Positions 49,992 through 61,083 of a stretch of 64,000 bases of DNA are shown piece after piece. Both the position numbers and the translations under genes were made by a program. Positions within the stretch are counted from its first letter, which is position 1. Each line of letters begins with the position of its first letter. Source of the DNA: Symbiodinium natans (taxonomy: Eukaryota > Sar > Dinophyceae > Suessiales > Symbiodiniaceae); assembly GCA_905221605.1 (NCBI GenBank), contig CAJNDS010000535.1, forward strand, positions 132,001 through 196,000, in the 5' to 3' direction. The notes under the pieces were generated by a model, which saw nothing but the letters and a program-made list of their open reading frames with translations, had not been told where the DNA came from and did no database searches.

Positions 49992-51889
49992 CCAGGAGCC
50001 CCATAAAAGCCGTGTTGAGACCTTATTTCAAGCCCTCAATCGTTCGACCTCTTCTGCAACCTAAGCCCTACACCCTGAACCCTACACCCTGAACCCTACA
50101 CCCTGAACCCTAAACCCGAGACCCTAAGCCCGAAACCCTGAACCCCACTTTTTGCAGTGGGGGCATAGGCCTGAGGAAGTCTCTTCGGGTTCTTGTTGGC
50201 AGCCAGTCCTTTCCGCTTCATTTTTTTCTCAAAATGTTGCCCTTATTGTTTAGGGTTTGGGGTTTAGGGTTAGGGTGTAGGGTGTAGGGTTTTAGGGTTA
50301 TTTTGTCGTGGGGCTCTTAAGCAAATAGTGGTTTGCTGAAGCATCGGCGCTGGTTGGATTGTAGCTATTGGAGATGTCAAGGCTGTACGTTTTTGAGGTT
50401 CAAGCTCCTATGGCTTCAAGACTTCAAAACCTTTTCTTCATGTACAGGGTTCAACACTGAGGGGATACGGTTGAGTTTAGGGTTTAGGGCTTAGGGCTTA
50501 GGGCTTAGGGCTTAGGGCTTAGGGTTTAGGGTTTAGGGTTTAGGGTTTAGGGTTCAGTGACCGTTCAACACTAAACCCTAAGCCACGCTGTTGTCCTTCT
50601 GTGCGGTTGCGCACCGAAATACGTCTGGGTTGGTCATGAATCTTGAAAGGGTTTTGGGGTTTTAGGGTTTAGGTTTAGGGTTTAGGGTTTAGGGTTTAGG
50701 GTTTAGGGTTTAGGCCCAAGACCCAGATCCCTAAACAAATGCCTTCTGCTGAAACGCCGAACAGTATTTATGGGGTTCTTAAGGTAGGGAGGTTCAAGGG
50801 GGTATGTAACCCAAGGTTCCCTAATACTCCCCGCTACTCCCTAGGGCTCCCTGAGCTTCCCTAAGGGTCCGTAGGTACCTACCCCCCTTAAACCCCCCTC
50901 CCTTTACGAACCCTATAAAGTATGAAGGGTTTGGGGTTTAGGCTTTAGGGAAGGCCACCTTTTCAACAAGGGATTCAGACTCGTACCCCTAAGGTTGTAC
51001 CCCTAAATGTTCCCCTTAATATACTCCGAACACGACCGTTACACTGCCTTACAGACAGAGTCTTTTGCAAAAGGGTCCCCAAAACCCACGGGCCTAAGGT
51101 AGAGTCCTCTAAACCCGAGGGTTTTGGAGTCACATTTGCAGTCCCCTACTGGAGCTTCCAGAGCCAAGCCGAATATTTAAGAGCCTCCGGCTCAAGCCGC
51201 CGACCCCGCCGGAGCATTGTTCAGGGCTCAAGCGGCGCAGCGTGCCCCGGCGCCAAACCCTAAACCCACGACCCTAAACCCTACAGCCGAAAACCCTAAA
51301 CCCTACAGCCTAAACCCTAAAGCCTCAGCCCTAAAGCCGAACCCTAAACCCCAAAGTAAAGCCTAAACCGAAACCGGAACCCTAAACCCCGAAAGCCTAA
51401 ACCGAGGACAGCCCAACGACCACAGGCTTAGGGTTAAGGGTGGGAGGGCTTAGGGTTTAGGGTTTTAGGCGCAGGTTAAGTTTTTACTGGATTTGAGGGG
51501 GCCAGCAGGAAGGGGGGGTGGGGGGGGGGGCAGGGAACAGAAAACAAAAAACTCGCGCATCAACAGGAAAAAACGAGCCACGGCAAAACACACACAGGCC
51601 CGCGAGTGAGCGAGTGAACGTTCCCGTGCGACGCAACAGCAGCAAAAAACATCAACGCGCCCCGCAGCAACAGCAAAAGCAACAAATAGCGTGCCCCGCA
51701 GCAACCCCTGCGTTCGGCTGCATTCTTGTTTCTGGTTGCCGGGGCAATGTGCCATATATATATATATATATCTGAATCACAAATTTTCAACCTCATCTAA
51801 ACGGGTCCTTTATTAAGTATTCAAGGCCATCATGCGAACATTGTGTTTGCAGAGCCCCACCCGCCCCCTCCCCAACCCCCTCACTTTGT

Positions 51890-52030
51890 ATATAAGCCGT
51901 GCAAGCTTGCTTAAGGCATTTGCGAATTTTTGCAAACCCATCGGGCGAGCATTGTGTTGGCAAATGGGGGTGGGGGGCTGCCCCAACTCCCCCTTTTTAA
52001 GCCGTACAAGCGTGCTTCAAAAGCATGTGT
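51890..52030. repeat. Copy of the AAGCAAGCTTGC element, opposite strand
   Basis: CCGTGCAAGCTTGCTTAAGG and TTTTTAAGCCGTACAAGCGT, then GCTTCAAA, match the reverse complement of the 31018-31320 element, and GAGCATTGTGTT sits near poly-G in a similar order. Confidence 0.65.
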
Positions 52031-52039
52031 CGAATTTCT

Positions 52040-52440
52040 TATTGTTGCTTTAATTATAGGGTTTAGAAGGAAATATAATATATTTACAAAAATTAGATTT
52101 GAAGTTATGAGGAGATCGAAATAATTAATATGATCTTGACATTAGGATGGAATCATGAAAAAATTTTCATGGCCATAAGATTACAATATGAATATGTATT
52201 TGAAATTATTTATCGGTAATATCTGCCAGATGAATTTACGTTCAGAGATTAATAAGATATTTATTTTATGGAATCTCTGTATTCTATAATGAACAAATGG
52301 TTTGGAGAAATTTCGTCTTCAAATATATTCTTTAGATGGAGTAATTTTGTCAAGAAATTCGGTTGGTTGATACATATGATTTAAAGATGGGCCCTAACAA
52401 ATTGATTCTCTATCTTTTGGTAGGAGAGATTTTTCGGGAT
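52040..52440. other. AT-rich island, about 400 bp
   Basis: Base composition is sharply AT-rich compared with everything around it, with no telomere-type repeat. One plus-strand frame reads MNKWFGEISSSNIFFRWSNF before a stop. Organelle-derived DNA is possible, but I recognise no organelle gene. Confidence 0.5.
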
Positions 52441-53104
52441 GATGTCTCACGCTTTTAGGAATCAAGGTCGTCAAACCCTACACCTAACATCAAAGCCGAC
52501 CCTCAACCCTGAACCGTAATAACCGCAAACCTGAAGCTCCAAGCCTCCAGGCCCTTCGTCTCAAAAATCGGCAGCTCCAGGCAGTCTTGAGCAAGAACCT
52601 AACAATTAGTTTACATCAATCTGATCCTCAACTTTCCAAAGCCCCAAACCCGACCCCCCCCCCCCCCCCCCCCTCATGGTTATAAAGCTCCGTCTCGTTT
52701 TCTGAAGACTCCTACTGTCGGGCGCTACAAAACTGGGATTAGTTGAAGCTCACGCGGGTGTTAGCGGCCCTGGGTAAAAAAACGCTAATTAGTTTCGGCA
52801 CTTCTTGGAGACTTCTTGCAGTTTTCTTGTTCGGGGGTGGGGGCGGGGGCGGGGGTCTGGGGGCGGGGGTCTGGGGGCGGATAAGAACGTCATTCATGCG
52901 TCCATGCCCAAAACACTGGTATTTACAGCGTTTTCGCTTCTTTGTACAACATACTGCACAAGGATGTGGAACAAGAACATCTGTCACAAGCGTCCATGCC
53001 TTTCGCGACCAAAACCGTGCTTTCCGTGCTTGACGTCTCTGCGCACCCCAAAGCCCTAAACTTGAACCACTGCAAGCCCGTCGCACCCTGAACACTCCAG
53101 CCCC

Positions 53105-53330
53105 CCAAACATGCGAAACGCTGAAAACACTGGCGGGCGTGGCGCTTTTCCACATACGACCACATTGCAGTTACCCCGTTCCACCCTGCACACTCACAAA
53201 ACACAAAACCCGAAAACGCGCAGAAATCGCAAGAAACATATCCCCAAAATAAACACTGCGAATTGCTGAAACCGCTGGCAGGCGTGGTACTTTTCAACAA
53301 CATACCACCTTACAGTCACTCCAAGTCCTG
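53105..53330. repeat. Two diverged copies of a segment about 150 bp apart
   Basis: GCTGAAAACACTGGCGGGCG at 53121 and GCTGAAACCGCTGGCAGGCG at 53266, each followed by TGG(C/T)(G/A)CTTTTC and ACCAC..TACAGT-like sequence. Confidence 0.6.
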
Positions 53331-55013
53331 AAAAACAACTGCCGCCAAAAAACACTGTCAATGTGCGAACGCTGCCCTGCGTGGGTTAAAGCCACATTTC
53401 CTGGTGCAACCGGTCCAGGGCCGCTAACGCCCGCGCAACCTAGTTTAAGGAACCCAAGCGAACAATGAAACACCCGCTAAGAGGTAGCTACACTGACAAG
53501 CTATGTCATGGAATATTTAAGGTTCCTCTGGTTGATTGACTTATCGTTCTTGCTTCGGGCCTCTGGACCTGCCGAAACCGGTCTCTGCTCTCCAACCCGA
53601 TTAGCCCACAACCCCAAAACGGAGCTCTGAATCCAGGAAAACCCAAACACAAACCTCCCTTGAGCAACAACCTACACACCCCAAACCCAAACCCCGCAAT
53701 TCCCTAAGCCCCCAAACCGGCCCTCCCCAAACAGTTCCTTCTTCGGCAGCTCGCTGATATCCGGGTCTTGGCCCTGGCGTAGAGCTCCCCATTCCGCCTA
53801 AACACACAAAGAGAAGGGATTCGTGGGCCTAACAAAGGGTCCTCAAGTCAAGGAGGAAAAAAGGGAATGTCAGGGAAGCTCCGGGAGCGAGTTTTCGGGA
53901 ATCCTAGTTCTCGAGGCCTCGCGGCGCTCCTGCGGCCCGGCTGAGCCACCTGCTGCCCTTTCAAAAATCGGCAGCTCGAGACAGTCTGGAGCAAGTGGTG
54001 GGGCGCTCCGGCGAAGGGATTCTGGGAGAGCGTTGATGACAGAGTCAAAGGTATGCTGTCAACACGAGTTACCTCGGAAACCCTTTCTAAGGACAGGGCT
54101 GGGGAGCCTCGCCCCAACCCCCACCCCCCCCCCCCTCCGCCTCACACGAAAGTCCGAAGCCCCCCAAACCTTTCAACCCTCCCAAATCTCCTCTCAGGTG
54201 TCAACCCTCAACTCAACCCTGCTAAACCCTGAACCTTACTTCCTGAATTCTCAACCCTCAACTCCAGGCAGCAGGACCTGAAGCTCCAAGCCTCCAGGCC
54301 CTTCGCCTCAAAAATCGGCAGCTCGAGGCAATCTGGAGCAAGTGGCAGCAGGACCTGCGCAGCATCGGCAAGGCTGCAGCAGGCACCGCGTGGGATTTTG
54401 CGGGTTCCAGGCTGTGACAGAGACAAATGACATCTGGCCTGTCCAAAAAATGTTTAAATCATTACTTAATTGTCACGGTATTGGTGCTATTTAATTGCGA
54501 GGCGGAGACCTGTCATTTCTGTTTTTCCTGGTAGTTTAGGGTTTATGTTTAACTCAAGTGCCCCGGATGTTCAGGGTTTAGTTAGGCAGATGTTAGAGGG
54601 GTTTCATGGGGGGTTTTTGTTTACAGGCTCAGGGGTTTTGTGGGGGAGTTTAGGGCTTAGGGGGTTTGAACCGTAAACCTGAAGCTCCAAGCCTGCAGGC
54701 CCTTCGTCTCAAAAACTGGTGGCACCTCTCAAGGGACTCGGCGCCCTTGGATTTGCAGAACCTCTGTCAGGAGGTGGGGCAGATCTTCGAGTCAGCAGCT
54801 CCAGGATGTGTTGAGCAAATGGGCATTTAGGCGAAGGGATTCTGGCGGAGAGTCAAAGGTCTCCTGTAAAAAAGAAGCTCAAGAGATGTTCGAAGCGATT
54901 TCGATACGATTTTGGGATTTTGGGGCTGGGGATGCCACGGGGACAGCCTACAGTGCCTTTCAGGCCTTGCAGGCCTTACAGAATCATGTTGGGTACAATC
55001 TCGCGCGAAGGAA

Positions 55014-55082
55014 CGGTGATGACACCCAGACCTCTGCGTTACGCACGAGGGAACGGTGATGACACCCAGACCTCTGCGTTAC
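55014..55082. repeat. Tandem duplication, about 36-bp unit
   Basis: GGAACGGTGATGACACCCAG plus ACCTCTGCGTTAC is present twice in a row without change, at 55014 and 55050. Confidence 0.9.
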
Positions 55083-55494
55083 CTGCAGCACGTCCTGGCC
55101 AAATGGTGGGGCACTCAGTTGCCTAAGCAAGGTATCCTGTAAACAGTCGAATCACGGAAACCCTTTCTAAGAACAGGCCTGGGGAGCCTCGCCCCAATGC
55201 CCACCCCTCCTCCTCAAACTACAGGCCGAAACCTTTTCGACCCTGCCCAAGTCTCCTCTAAGGCTTCCCTAAGCCGTTCTTTCCTGAACTCTCAGCCCTC
55301 AACTCCAGGCAAAAGCGCACAAGGTGCGCAGCCCCTGCGCCCTAACAACCTTGAAGCCGCATGCTCAAGATTGGCGTCGAGTGCGTCTTTAGCCCAGGTG
55401 TCGAGGTGCCCGAGGGCTTGGTTACCTCGGCCTTAGGATCACCCTTCAATCTTGCAAGACTCGTTTTCTTGGTGCAGACGTTACAATGTACGTG

Positions 55495-56100
<606 letters not shown>

Positions 56101-56109
56101 AAGGGGAAG

Positions 56110-56360
56110 GGAGGGAGGGAGGGGGAGGGGGGGGGGGAGGGGGAAAGGGGGGGGAGGCGGAGGGGGGGGGAAAGTGGGTTTTGTTCCCAAAAAGCACCTA
56201 TGCGCTCTGCGAAACCGCCTGTGGTCCGTGAGTACACGCGGTGTGGGTGGCCTGGCCCTCCACGGAAAAGCTGCCGGGGTACCCCCCCCTACCCCGCCCC
56301 CCCCCCCCCCCCTTCCCCCCCACCTTTTTTTTTCCATCACACCGCCAGGGTCGGCGGATT
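56110..56360. repeat. Second large copy of the poly-G/poly-C dispersed element
   Basis: GTGGGTGGCCTGGCCCTCCA and CGGAAAAGCTG match 32430-32465, followed as there by a C run and CGCCAGGGTCGGCG. The left AATTTAAGAGCC end is missing and the GA microsatellite takes its place. Confidence 0.75.
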
Positions 56361-56433
56361 CTAAACCCTAAGCCCCTAAACCCTAAACCCTAAACCCTAA
56401 ACCCTAAACCCTAAGCCCCTAGAGTCCTGAAAG

Positions 56434-56481
56434 GTCAGAAGAAGAGGATGAGTACGACGTGGATGATTTGGCGGATCCCAG
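56434..56481 (+). CDS. Acidic gene exon (SEEEDEYDVDDLADP)
   Basis: Acceptor TGAAAG|G; GC donor (GCCTTA) in phase 2, joining as DPRFMEHDW. If the GC is not used the frame stops at TAA 56486. Confidence 0.65.
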
Positions 56482-59400
56482 GCCTTAATGCACGCTGAAC
56501 CCTGAACCCTAAACCCTAAACCCTAAACCCCCAAACCCCCAAACCCCAAATATCGGTCTTGATTTTTGGGGCTTAGCTGTGTAGTGCTTTGGGAGAATTG
56601 TGAATTTCCCTTCTGTCTCTTTTAAGGGAACCTTCTCATGAATATTTTTCAAAGGGCTTTAAGGCACCACTCAGTTAGGGTTTAGAAGTTTAGGGTCTAT
56701 AGGGCTTAGGGTTTAGGATCTATAAAGCCGATAAAGGTAGGGGTTCAGGGGTTTAGGGTTAGGGAACCCTGAACCCTAAACCCTAAACCCGAAACCAGAA
56801 ACCCTAAACCCTAAACCCTAACCCCTATGAACCCTATAGTCCCTTGATCTTTCTGGGCTTCTGCGCTGTCAGGGTGTGGAGTTTAGGCGTTTAGAGTTTA
56901 GGGTTTAGGGTTCAGGGTTTAGGGTTCAGGGTTTAGGGTTTAGGGTTTAGGGTTAGGGTTTTGGGGGTCTGGCGTTTAGCGATTTAGGGTCTCGCGGTCC
57001 AATCGGCCCACAGCCCCAAAACCCCCACTATGTCTCCTAGCTGTCCAGGTTCATGGAGCAACCTAAACCCTAAACCCTGAACCCTGAACCCTAAACCCTA
57101 AACCCTAAACCCTAAACCCCCTAAACCCCCTAAACCCCTAAACCCTAAACCCTAAACCCCCAGGTTCATGGAGCATGACTGGGACGACGCTGCGGTCAAG
57201 GAGGCCGGGCTCTACGCAGCCCGACTGCAGGTATGTCTAGGATTTGGGGATTTAGGATTTTAGGGTTTAGGGTTTAGGGTTTAGGGTTTAGGGTTTAGGG
57301 TTTAGGGTTTAGGGTTTAGGGTTCAGGGCGTTATAGCTATAAACCCAAAACCCTTTTAAGATTCCGTTTTTCGCTTCTAATTAAAGGGGACCGTGATTTA
57401 GAGAACTACCCGCGTGGGTGTTTGGAATTTGAGGTTTGGAGTTTGTACTCTCGGGCGTCCCTAAACCTACAACCTTAAATCTAGGCCTAACCCCTAAACC
57501 TAGAAACTTCAACTTTGTCTAGTTCCAGGACCCAGCGTAGGCCTTTATTCCATTTTCTCTGGCGGAGGGTACCAGGAGGGCGCTTTGGATATAAGTTGTT
57601 TATAACTTGGTTATAACTTAGTTATAAATCCTGTAACTGAGTTATAAGTGAGTTATAAGTATGTCGATTTTTGTTGAACTTATAAATGTTTATAAGTCAC
57701 TTATAATTACTTGGCCTGTCGGACTTATGCGGACTTATGTGGACTTATAACTACTTACGAACCACCTTTTTTTTGTTGTCTTTGTTGTTGCTTTTCGTGT
57801 CATGTTGTTGTGATACATCGGCTTTCCTTGTAGCTCGACTTGCCATTGCAGCCTCAAGGTTTTGTCCGTTTTCCCACTTGTAGCCGCGCTATGGCAGCCG
57901 CACCAGTGCGTCATGTTTCCACGCGCCGGGCCACGCAAAAAAACTCACTAACATCCTGCTCTACGTTCCGCAGCATCCTTTTGCCACCCTGATAAAATAC
58001 TGGACAGCGCTGCCAATTGCGAGATCCTCGCTTTTCTCGCCGACGTGCTTGCGGAGCAGTGAGTTGCGGAGAGCTCCCGGGCTATGTCCGCGGGATGTCC
58101 GCGGGTGTCCGCGGATGTCCGCGGATGTCCGCGGATGTCCGCGGCCTCCTCGGCCCCAGTATAGGCCTTTGCCTAACAGAGCATGTCCGCGCGGCCAAAA
58201 CAATGTGTTCTGCTGGGGCTACACATGTAGGGCCAGGTTTTTCACGCCCGGCTCCCTGCTTTGGATCCCTATACCCTCAACCCCAAACCCAGCTACCAGA
58301 ACCCAAGCCGAGCAGACGGTGGAAACCTTGCAGTGCCACAATTGCCGCTTGAGCAAGGCAGTCTCCCAACGCCGCCAGCACGGGCTACGCTGCCTGCGTC
58401 GGACGTGCGAGAGTGTCCAGTTGGTGCTTGCGAAAATGGGATGCGAAAATCACCATTCCTGGCAAACGGACGGCGATCGTACAAAATACAATTTTGTGAA
58501 AACCTGTAGGACTTAGGTCTACTTATAAGTTACTTATAAGTTACTTATAACTCACTGAAAAATACTCCAACCTAAGTCACTTATAAGTGGGTTATAAGTC
58601 CGTAAGTTCAAAGTGTCCTCCTGGTACCCTTTTTTCCTAGGTTACTCTAGGGCCTAGGTTTAGGGCTTAGAAAGTGTTGCGTTTTGTGTTGGGGTTCCAG
58701 GTTTCAGAGACATGACTTCAGGAACGGTTTTGGAGTTTAGAGGTCAAACCCTAGACCCCAAGTCCAAAACCCTAAGCCCCAAATCCTAAACCCTAGGTAC
58801 AATGTGAAGAGCAAGCCGGGACGTCATGTTGGGATGGTTTAGGGTTTAGGGTTTGGGGTTTAGGGTTTAGGGCTAAGGGTTTTAAAACCTAAACCCTAAG
58901 GCCCAAAGCCCGAAGCTCCCCTGAAGCCCTAGACTGTGGACGCTAGCGCGACGTAGGCTGCACAATGCCCTGGTAGCGTTATTTCCTACACCCTCCACTC
59001 TAGACCCCCTCATACCTCCAACCGCCCAGAGCGTAAGCCCCGACGCAAAAAACTCTACAGTGCCTATACCCCCCCCCCCCTGAAATCTCAAACCCTGGAC
59101 CCTAAAGCCGAAGCCCCAAGCCCTAACCCTAAACCCTGACTTGAAACCCTTAGCCCTATAACCCTCAACCCTAAACCCTAAAGCCCACCTCAAGGGATTT
59201 CTTAAGGACGACGAATTCTCGCCGGCGGAGCAGTGGGCGGGCGAGGACGCGGGGCTGAATGTGAAGGTTTGCTGGATCTTTTGGTGGATTTTAGGGTTGG
59301 GGGTTAGGGGTTTCGGGTCCAGGGTTCAGGGTTAGGGTTTATGGTTTAGGGTTTAGGGTTTAGGGTTCAGGGTTTAGGGTTTAGGGTTTAGGGGTCAGGG

Positions 59401-61080
59401 TCTAGGGTTCAGGCTTCAGCGTTTAGGGTTTAGGGTTCAGGGTTTGGGGTTTGGGGTTTAAGGGATGAGGATACCCTAAACCCTAAACCCTCAACCTGGG
59501 TATCAGGCGTTTTGGCATGTAGAGGTTAGGGTTTGGATCTTGGGCATAAGAAATCAACCCAAGCCCCACCCCCGAAAGTAATTTGGGGGTTTCCGAAAAT
59601 AGTGCACCCTGTTTGGGGGGTTCCCTTTAAGGGCATTCGATTCTATTTGGGGTTAAAAAAAGGGGTACCCCGCCGCCTGCCAACTCGATAGCTTCAAAAT
59701 CCGAAGCTGAGCACGGCCGCTCCCACGTGTATGAATGCTCAAGAATTGAGGTCGTTTGCACTTGTGCCAGGGTACTTCCTCTAAACCCTATAAACCCTAT
59801 AAACGATAAACCCTATAAACCCTATAAACCCTATGAACCCTATACACCCTACAAACCCTATACACCCTATAAACCCTATAAACCATTTAAACCCTGTTTA
59901 GGGTTTAGGGTTTAGGGTTTATGGGGGTTAACTTGCCCAAACACCCACAGACTCGAGATGGCCCTGCAAGCTCCTTATAAGAGTTGGGTGCATGTTGTTA
60001 GGCGAGCTTCCACAGTACCCTTTAGGGTTTAGGGTCTAGGGTTTAGGGTTTAGGGTTTAGGGTTCAAACTTGCCATCCCCGGCAGAGATGGTGCATGTGG
60101 TGACAGCCGCCATGCACAGCGGAACAGAGCAGACAAGGCTGGCAGCAGAAGCCTGGCAGCAGGAAGCGAACTCACAGCCCACAAGTTGTCGCAGGCTCCG
60201 CAACCTGGCACTGATGAGGGCTGCGCAGCATGGGCCTGCTGTGTATGAGACCCTGCTGACACAGCTCTTCTCTACCTCACCTGAAGCCGCCCAGAGCCGG
60301 GATTCCTGAAGAAGGAAGACCTGGCAGACATCCTGGATTGCCACCGTGCCGCAGGGGACCTGGCTCTTGCCGCCAGTTCCGGAGTTTAGGGTTTAGGGTT
60401 TAGGGTTTAGGGTTTAGGGTTTAGGGTTTAGGGTTTGGGCAACCTTCCATGTCGGCTACGGGTTTGGAGCTTGGACCAGGGCATGCAATTCTGCATGAAA
60501 CTCTCGCACTTTGGCCATGCGAAGGCATCCTGGGCAGCCCAGTCGTACCCTTTCCCCTTTTGGTTTTTGGTTGTGTGTTCCCTCATAAAGTAACCAGCCC
60601 AAAAAAGGGCCCTGTGAGTATAGCATGATTATTGGGCTGCCAAGCATCCTAAGTTCTGAAAAAGACGCCGGCTTCCTAGACAGCCGGGAAGTTGGTAATC
60701 AGGGCTCCGATTACTCACTCAAAGGGACATATTTTCGGGGGCGCTATCTTCTTCCTGCAACCCTTTCTACCTCCAGCTTAGTAGCCATTAGACAGAAAGG
60801 TCTGGGTCAATGACCCCTTTACCCTGAACCCTAAACCTTTGCCAGTCCATAACATCTAACTTGCAGGATTTTTGGGTTAGGGACCAGTAGCCCCATGCCC
60901 TAAGCCCCAAACCCTAAACCCTAGACCCTAAACTCCAAACCCTAAACCCTAAACCCTAAACCTCGACAGCCGAAGGAAGAGGCGGAGGAAGAGGAGGAGG
61001 AAGAGGAGGAGGAGCTGGACCATGAGGAGGAGTTTGAGATGGAGTCGCCTGAGGCCTTCAGCAAAAACAGCAGTTCTTGA
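56434..61080 (+). CDS. Acidic helical protein gene, six exons, with a 1-base frameshift
   Basis: Exons 56434-56481, 57164-57230, 59195-59266, 60088-60383, 60480-60533 and 60970-61080 join in phase and end at TGA 61078-61080. The 5' end is not located. The first exon found is acidic (SEEEDEYDVDDLADP). The middle is helical (DDAAVKEAGLYAARLQ; EMVHVVTAAMHSGTEQTRLA; LALMRAAQHGPAVYETLLTQ). The C-terminus is poly-Glu (PKEEAEEEEEEEEEELDHEE), ending SKNSSS. The middle recalls HEAT-type or importin-like helices, but this is only an impression. In the fourth exon the frame ends at TGA 60307, yet coding sequence continues at once in another frame (LKKEDLADILDCHRAAGDLA). One missing base near 60300 explains it: a sequencing error, a pseudogene or a real shift. 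The second intron holds a 1.06-kb TIR element. It might instead be two genes, split before ATG 60088. Confidence 0.6.
57045..57175. repeat. CCCTAAA tract between two 16-bp direct repeats
   Basis: CCAGGTTCATGGAGCA is present at 57045-57060 and again at 57160-57175 without change. Between them are 99 bases of CCCTAAA and close variants. The repeated 16 bases contain the 3' splice site and the first 13 bases of the exon at 57164. Confidence 0.95.
57164..57230 (+). CDS. Acidic gene exon (FMEHDWDDAAVKEAGLY...)
   Basis: Acceptor CCCCAG|G; FMEHDWDDAAVKEAGLYAAR then LQ, GTATGT donor. Phase 2 in, 0 out. Confidence 0.75.
57567..58629. mobile_element. 1.06-kb element with terminal inverted repeats
   Basis: The ends are GGGTACCAGGAGGGCGCTTTG and its inverted counterpart CAAAGTGTCCTCCTGGTACCC (two or three mismatches). 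Inside each end are arrays of TTATAAGT/ACTTATAA motifs. A 10-bp tandem GTCCGCGGAT lies at 58088-58146. A plus frame (58049-58516) contains CHNCRLSKAVSQRRQHGLRC followed by LRRTC, with zinc-knuckle-like Cys spacing but no transposase signature. No clear target duplication was seen. Best called a non-autonomous DNA element sitting in an intron. Confidence 0.7.
59195..59266 (+). CDS. Acidic gene exon (GFLKDDEFSPAEQWAGEDAG...)
   Basis: Acceptor CTCAAG|GGA; 24 codons ending LNVK, GT donor (GTTTGC). Phase 0 at both ends. Confidence 0.75.
59770..59890. repeat. CCCTATAAA variant array
   Basis: The unit CCCTATAAA (with CCCTATACA and CCCTATGAA) repeats about a dozen times, a 9-base relative of CCCTAAA. 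Similar units appear at 9724-9785 and 63580-63790. Confidence 0.9.
60088..60383 (+). CDS. Acidic gene exon with internal frameshift
   Basis: Acceptor GCAGAG|ATG; MVHVVTAAMHSGTEQTRLAA onward to FSTSPEAAQSRDS, then TGA in this frame at 60307. Coding continues in the next frame (LKKEDLADILDC ... LALAASSG) to a GT donor at 60384. Length 296; one more base would restore phase with both neighbours. Alternatively ATG 60088 starts a separate gene. Confidence 0.65.
60480..60533 (+). CDS. Acidic gene exon (GMQFCMKLSHFGHAKASW)
   Basis: Acceptor GACCAG|GGC; GC donor (GCAGCC). Phase 0 at both ends. Confidence 0.6.
60970..61080 (+). CDS. Acidic gene last exon (poly-Glu, stop codon)
   Basis: Acceptor TCGACAG|CCG; 36 codons, with a run of ten Glu followed by Leu-Asp, ending SPEAFSKNSSS and TGA. 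Confidence 0.75.
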   Translation, partial: PKEEAEEEEEEEEEELDHEEEFEMESPEAFSKNSSS

Positions 61081-61083
61081 GGG

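Larger units (their letters stand above)
49992..52520. other. Intergenic stretch
   Basis: Telomere-type blocks (50040-50130, 50470-50560, 50660-50715, 51240-51420), a dispersed pair copy (50770-50886), a copy of the AATTTAAGAGCCTCCGGCTC element (51174), poly-G, an (AT)n run at 51753 and an AT-rich island (52040-52440). No exon supported. Confidence 0.5.
52525..55310 (+). pseudogene. Cluster of decayed copies of one helical coding block
   Basis: The block APSLQALRLKNRQLEAIWSK (or close to it) appears at about 52530-52590, 54275-54340 and 54670-54710, and its second half (KNRQLETVWSKW) at 53960-54000. The copy at 54275 continues WQQDLRSIGKAAAGTAWDFA to a TGA. The copy at 54670 continues WWHLSRDSAPLDLQNLCQEV. 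Following DNA also repeats: GGCGAAGGGATTCTGG at 54012 and 54831, CTGGGGAGCCTCGCCCCAA at 54100 and 55179. Stops and frame changes differ between copies. Best read as tandemly duplicated exons or pseudogenes of a coiled-coil gene family. Confidence 0.6.

Noticed and set aside
58088-58146. CRISPR-like or regulatory array at the GTCCGCGGAT repeats
   Set aside because: Directly adjacent 10-bp units without spacers; a simple tandem repeat inside a TIR element.
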